DNA of 64,000 bases from Nageia nagi (lineage: Eukaryota; Pinophyta), in NCBI GenBank assembly GCA_050084985.1, contig JBITNC010000001.1, forward strand, positions 208,816,001 to 208,880,000. The letters run 5' to 3'. The notes under the pieces are model-generated. The model was not told the origin of the DNA, did no database searches, and saw nothing but the letters and a program-made list of their open reading frames with translations. How positions within the stretch are numbered: the first letter of the stretch is position 1; every line of letters begins with the position of its first letter. This document shows positions 59,090 to 64,000 of this stretch, piece by piece. A program made the translations under genes and the position numbers.

Positions 59090-60290
59090 CAACTAAGAAT
59101 ACTATTAACTCTTGAATAATATGGATGTTGGCTAAGTGAACCAAATCTTATACTAGATCTTGCATTCAATGAGAATATGGATTCAAATACCAATAATAAT
59201 GAAGGAGAGAATAGTGATGTTCATGTGGATCACAATAAAGTAATGAATGATTTTATTAACTCAATCTATGTAAATAGATAGGATGATTCATATGTTCATG
59301 CCTCTAATTCTCATACACATGATAATGCAAGGGATGGTGATTTAGAAAATGATAGCTTGTATAATGGTACAAAAAGTAAAGTGTATAAAGGATCACATTT
59401 ATCCAAGTTATTTATGACCCTACTTTTCATGAATTTAAAAATCAAATATGGATGGTTAGATACAAGTTTCACTACTCTTCTAAAGTATATATTTTTTTAA
59501 TATTTAAATTTATACAAATTTATATATAATATTTTTTGTATAGTGTAATAGTTAATATAATAAATTTATTTCTTTGTATGGTACTATAGGTTACTAAATG
59601 AAGATGTGCTTCTAGATGACAATGTCATCCTTCCTTCATGTAGAAAGGCATTTGCAATTTTGAAGGATATAAGGGTAGAGTATTCAATGTACCATACTTG
59701 TATTAATGATTGAATATTGTATAAAGGACCATATAAAAAAAATAAGTACATGTACAAAGTGTGATAAAATTAGATATAAAAAAGAAATGAAATGGAAAAA
59801 TATTACTCAAAAGAAAGTTTTCCATATGCCAATCATTCCTAGGTTGATGTGATTGTTTGGGTATAAGTAACTTAGATAACTTATGGATTGGTATGCAAGA
59901 TATAGAATTAAATATGGTGTACTTTGCATTCCTTCATATAGTAAAGTAATGAAACATATAGAGATAAAGTGGCTCAAAATATTTAAAGTTGAATCTAGGA
60001 GTATCAAATTGGGTTTAACAATGGATAGTGTAAATCCATTTGGAAAAATATCATCTACTTATTCATATTAGAATATTATTATAGGAAATTATAACTTACC
60101 TCCATGGATGTATATAAGAAAAGAGCATCTGATGTTGGCTTTTATAGTCCTTGGAAAGCATCAAGTGAAAAACATGGATGAATTAATGCTAGTAATTGAT
60201 GAATTGATGCTCTTATGGGAAGAAATTAAGATGATTGATATATTTAGGCCTATCCATTAGAGGTAATTAAAATTATATGGCATAATATGT
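59090..60290 (+). pseudogene. CACTA (En/Spm) transposase Tnp2 remnant
   Basis: 59345-59482 reads LYNGTKSKVYKGSHLSKLFM and LKIKYGWLDTSFTTLLK, then an intron-like gap (59486-59588), then LLNEDVLLDDNVILPSCRKA, YHTCINDxILYKG (59589-59730), the zinc-motif region of Tnp2. After a frame change, 59930-60070 gives MKHIEIKWLKIFKVESRSIK and DSVNPFGKISSTYS, and 60085-60240 gives NYNLPPWMYIRKEHLML and ELMLVIDELMLLWEEI. This is the Transposase_21 family core of plant CACTA elements. Several frameshifts and stops. Confidence 0.85.
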
Positions 60291-61059
60291 TAGACTATAC
60301 ATGACTATATAGGGCTTAATGTTTGTTGAAGTATGCATATATATAATATTTATCACTAATGCATATTAATTTAATATTAAAGATATTATTTATATTTCTT
60401 TTACCATATGATCAGTTATGCATTATTTAATAAAAAATATTATAGGTTATTAACTAAAATATTATCATGCTTATTTGTGGTATGCAAAAAATATCACAAT
60501 GAGATATTCAACTCAAATAAGGAAGATGGAATACCTTGACCAAAGAAAATATTTTCCAATAAGAAATAAAATTTGAACAAAGATAAATTATGGTAAAATT
60601 GATAACATTCCCATTAATTATTTCATAAATCCTATAGATTAGTCAATAAAGTACCAATAAAAAGTGGAAGAAGTTAGATAAAGAGCTCATGAGGAAAGTG
60701 TTGTTGTAGATCTAGATGATGTGATTATTGTTAATAAAAATGACTTACCCATAGGTGAGATTAGTTTTGGTGAAAATATGCACATTTATAATATTTAAAT
60801 TTCAATATATTATTGATTATATTATGATTATTTTTATACATTTTTGTAGGCATGAAAAGGCTATCAATATTTCATAGACTACCATACATGTCAGACTTGT
60901 TAGTGGCACATTTGATGGATCCTATGCATATTATAAAGAATTTAATATATTTATAGTATTAGTTTATAATAAACAAAGAATTATATAGTGATATAGTGAT
61001 AAATAACCTAAAATAAATCACAATAAATCATTCACTATAGATAGGTCATAATGAATATG
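60291..61059. other. Decayed interior of CACTA remnant
   Basis: AT-rich, on the expected path between the Tnp2 core and the DUF4218 part. Scattered coding-like pieces occur (KEDGIP, VVVDLDDVIIV near 60705-60735) but nothing I can assign. Confidence 0.4.
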
Positions 61060-61850
61060 GAATGCTAAATGTACCTACTCCCACATGGATTATAAAAAAA
61101 GATGAAGTGGAGAATTTACACAAAGTTGTTAGAACCATTAGAACACCAATTGACTATGGATCATCTCTAAGAAGATAATTAAATACTAATGATAAACTTA
61201 TAAGATTCATGTACCATGATTTTCATAACTTCATGAAGGTATTGATCTCAGCCTATATCTCTTTTGGTGGATGTATGAGTTTACAATATATTTTTCCTTA
61301 CAAGTTCACCTATATTTTGCAGCATATTTTTTCAATTGCAATTCATAGATGTGTGAGTTTACCTTTTGATATAAGAAAAGTAATTGGTCAATTATAATTA
61401 TTTATAAGGTAATGTGTCATGTTAAAAAATATTCATGGATATTATTTTATAATAATTAATGCTTTTTGATATGTAATATTTTGACAATATTAGTTATATT
61501 TTCATAAATAGATGGTTATCTTCAAAGGAGATATATGTGGTTAAAATTGATATGTGGCACACATTCATTATTGAAACTATATATATGCTTGAAAAAGAAA
61601 TTTTTACTACTTTTATGGATATACAAGTGCACTTGTTGATCCACCTAATAGATGATATTGAAAATGCAAGTGTTGAGAATGATAGAAGCATGTTTTTTAT
61701 GGAGAGATTTTTAAAAGTACTAAAAAGATTTGTTAGATGTCAATCACAACTAGAAGGATATATTGGTGAGGGAAACTTTATACAAGAATAATTTTTATGT
61801 AATTGAGTATATTTCTCAAATTTATCCTTCTACCTCAAAGATGTGAATAA
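61060..61850 (+). pseudogene. CACTA transposase DUF4218-like part
   Basis: 61209-61390 and 61537-61791. The second is an open 84-codon piece with IETIYMLEKEIFTTFM, DIQVHLLIHLIDDIENA and SMFFMERFLKVLKRFVR, then QSQLEGYIGEGNFIQE. This is the typical DUF4218 block downstream of Tnp2 (usually LxKIFPPxFFDIMVHLxIHLxxE...MYPxERxLxxLKxYVRNxxxPEGSIAEGYxxEE). It continues the transposase gene of 59090-60290. Confidence 0.85.
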
Positions 61851-62439
61851 AAAAAAGGATATAGAAAAAATAAAAGGGGAGATTTTAGAATCAAATGAGA
61901 TACCATATTCTCTTAAAGGTATGTATAAAAATATTTTATATATTGATATTTTTATTTAGTTATAATATTTGTATTAATTTTGGTTAAATTTATTAATCAA
62001 TGTTTATTAATAGGAATATAGCATGCCATGATATATATTGATCATGAAGTTATATATTTAGACATATATGAATCTATAGTCAACTTTATCATGATGAATT
62101 CTGAGAAGTGGATCAAATTGTACATTGATCAAAGAGGATGAAATGGAAAAAGTTGTAGATAGAGTCATAGGGGAATTACAAATGGAAATCTACCAAAAGA
62201 GTGTACAAGGTCATAGATAAGAGTGAACTTGAAAAAAGAATCTACCAAAGAAAACTTGGATGAAGATGATGTAATTATATTAGATATAGCTATTGGATTC
62301 AATGTATTGATAATTATTATTTTTTATTCATATGCATTTAGTTTTTAGTATTTTTATCAAATCCTTATAGCTAATATATATATAATATATATATATATAT
62401 AATAGTTTCTACACTAATAACATTTTCATGTAAATATGT
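61851..62439. other. Decayed CACTA interior
   Basis: Coding-like pieces include SEKWIKLYIDQRG (~62102-62142), which fits the Lys/Trp-rich end of the same protein. Rest AT-rich. Confidence 0.4.
62373..62404. repeat. (TA)n microsatellite
   Basis: About 30 bp of imperfect TA repeats. Confidence 0.9.
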
Positions 62440-62790
62440 GTAGGTATTATCTCTCTCATTGATGTGGTTGTATGGTCAACACTTGAAAATTCAAGATAAG
62501 GATGAGTCAAGAGATACATTTGACTCTAGAGTGAAGGTTGATTTTATCTAAGAAAGCCATGAAAGTTGAAAAGATCCAAATCTAATACAAGGAACATTAA
62601 GTTATGTTGGAAAAATCCAAGAGATTATTCAATTAAATTATAGGTCTTTTTAGTGTATTATATTTAAATGTAAATAATTTGACACACTTGATAGGGCTAA
62701 AATTGTACATGATATTCCTATTAAATATAAAATAATTAACTCCACACAATATTTACCTAAAGGGAAAAATCTAAAGATTTTGAAGATGTA
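62440..62790 (+). pseudogene. CACTA transposase DUF4216-like part
   Basis: Fragments LSYVGKIQEIIQLNYRSF, a stop, then CIIFKC and FDT (62590-62690) fit DUF4216 (YxGxIxxIxELNYxxxxxVxLFKCxW), the last domain of plant CACTA transposase proteins. IINSTQYLPKGKNLKIL follows. Order and strand agree with 59090-61850. Confidence 0.65.
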
Positions 62791-63262
62791 ATATCAACTT
62801 AATATTCATAAAAATCATAAAATTCAAGCTTACTATTTTATGCTTTCATGTATAAACTATGAATCAATGTATTGCAAATTGGCTTTGTGATTGATCAATT
62901 GGTCAGACCTTTAAAAACTAACCTATTGGCTAGTCAACTAGACTATTTACTAGTACTAAGTAGTGCAATTAAAAAAAAGTTTTTATATCTTTATTTTTTG
63001 CCTCATTTTTTTCTTATAATAGAATATGAATTGAGAAGACAAGGTTACCCATGTATTGTAGAATGTATTTAGAGTTTATTCTAAGATTTAATAATGGTTG
63101 TAGTGTGTTCTCAAGTTCCAATACATGTTCATTAGTGTTGAATGAAATTATGAGCTGTGTGTGTCCATTGATGAATGTATTATTTCCCATTGGAATTGTA
63201 GAATACATTTTCCATCTACTTGGTTGTGTAATTTAATTATTTATTTATTCTAATTAACTTCA
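62791..63262 (+). repeat. Probable 5' LTR of copia element
   Basis: Inferred from the primer-site-like sequence and gag immediately downstream. The right end is ...TTAACTTCA at 63262. The left boundary is not determined, because the partner LTR is outside the window. The small frames here (62872-63236, both strands) are unsupported. Confidence 0.45.
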
Positions 63263-63264
63263 TT

Positions 63265-63278
63265 TGTTATCATAGCTT
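63265..63278 (+). other. Degenerate Met-tRNA primer binding site
   Basis: TGTTATCATAGCTT, two changes from the usual plant TGGTATCAGAGCTT, at the expected distance after an LTR and 50 bp before gag. Confidence 0.7.
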
Positions 63279-63328
63279 CATTGGATTATATTGGATTCAA
63301 GAAGTTATATAAGAAGAGAATAGAAGAC

Positions 63329-64000
63329 ATGGCAAGCATTTCAAATGAAATTACCATTCCAAAGTTTGATGGGAGTGACTATGAGTACTAGAGTGTCCAG
63401 ATGAAGACCCTCTTGAAGGGAAGAGGCTACTAGGATATTTTAGAGGCTAGATAGAATGATCCTACTGATTAGATTTCCTTTAATGCAAATGAAAAGAAAG
63501 ATGTAAAGGAGAAATATAAGAAGAACTCCATGTCTCTCTCCTTCATCCTAGTAGCTTTGAATGAGAACATCTTTCATAGAATATTAGCTTGTATCTCAGC
63601 CCAAGAAGTAAAGGTAACATTGAGAGAAGGTTAATAAGAGAGCTTGAAAGAGGTAAATATTCAAACATTAAGAAGGGAATTTAAAAATTTCAATCAAGAA
63701 GAGAGGGATACTATTGGATATTACTACGTAAGAGTGAAAGCCATTATCAATAAAATGGACACTCTTAGAGGGAAGATAGAGAAAGATGTTATCTTTAAGA
63801 AGCTTTTGATAACCGTAACTAAGAAGTATGATACTATTACACTCATTATTGAAAAAAAAACCTTTCAACCATGGATATTGAGCATTTAATTAGCTCTCTT
63901 ACATCTCATGAAGAGAGAGTTTTGAAGAGAGAAAATATAGTAGTAAGCAACAATGATGATCAATAATTCTCCATCAAGATGAATGAATGAAAAGAAAGAG
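63329..64000 (+). pseudogene. Ty1/copia gag, 5' part
   Basis: Starts at ATG 63329 with MASISNEITIPKFDGSDYEY, the standard N-terminus of plant copia gag (UBN2/DUF4219 type), then NANEKKDVKEKYKKNSMSL, TLRREFKNFNQEERDTI, YYVRVKAIINKMD and, after a shift in an A-run near 63860, MDIEHLISSLTSHEERVLK. Three TAG codons (63389, 63431, 63470) stand exactly where this family has Trp (YEYW, W-DILE, DW), so they are TGG-to-TAG changes. It continues beyond the window. Confidence 0.88.

Noticed and set aside
62872-63236. Small frames on both strands before the copia gag
   Set aside because: They lie in the probable LTR and leader, overlap each other and match nothing.

Overview
The window is very AT-rich, almost CpG-free plant nuclear DNA, made of decayed transposable elements and PPR pseudogenes. 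Plant origin is supported by PPR-DYW gene fragments, a plant mobile domain (PMD) remnant, LTR elements primed by initiator Met-tRNA, a plant-type CACTA transposase and TTTAGGG-like repeats. The PPR family style and heavy nesting suggest a large seed-plant genome, perhaps a gymnosperm; that is inference. I see no gene that looks intact; every long protein match carries stops or frameshifts.

The main structure is a tandem segmental duplication. Copy A runs from the left edge to about 24058; copy B runs from about 26173 to 54214, at an offset of about 26.2-26.6 kb. Each copy holds, left to right: a LINE 3' end; a reversed DYW fragment; a PPR fragment; a large minus-strand LTR retrotransposon (2064-17726 / 28240-44301); an unrecognised minus-strand gene remnant; and a PPR-DYW pseudogene split by a small LTR element. 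The large retrotransposon has gag at its 5' end, no visible pol, and near its 3' LTR an antisense PMD gene remnant plus a 21-bp minisatellite encoding leucine heptads. A 6-kb Ty3/gypsy element is nested inside it.

Differences between the copies date events. The gypsy and small LTR insertions are in both and came before the duplication. A gag-integrase deletion derivative (49903-53468) is only in B and is richer in CpG, so it is younger. A solo LTR (32254-32657) with a perfect 5-bp target duplication is present in B; A has what looks like its deletion scar.

Right of the duplication, the B PPR pseudogene continues to an intact DYW C-terminus at 54996. After it come degenerate telomere-like repeats around a copia RNase H fragment, a SET-domain-like gene fragment next to a CACTA (En/Spm) Tnp2 remnant with DUF4218- and DUF4216-like parts, and the 5' end of a Ty1/copia element leaving the window.
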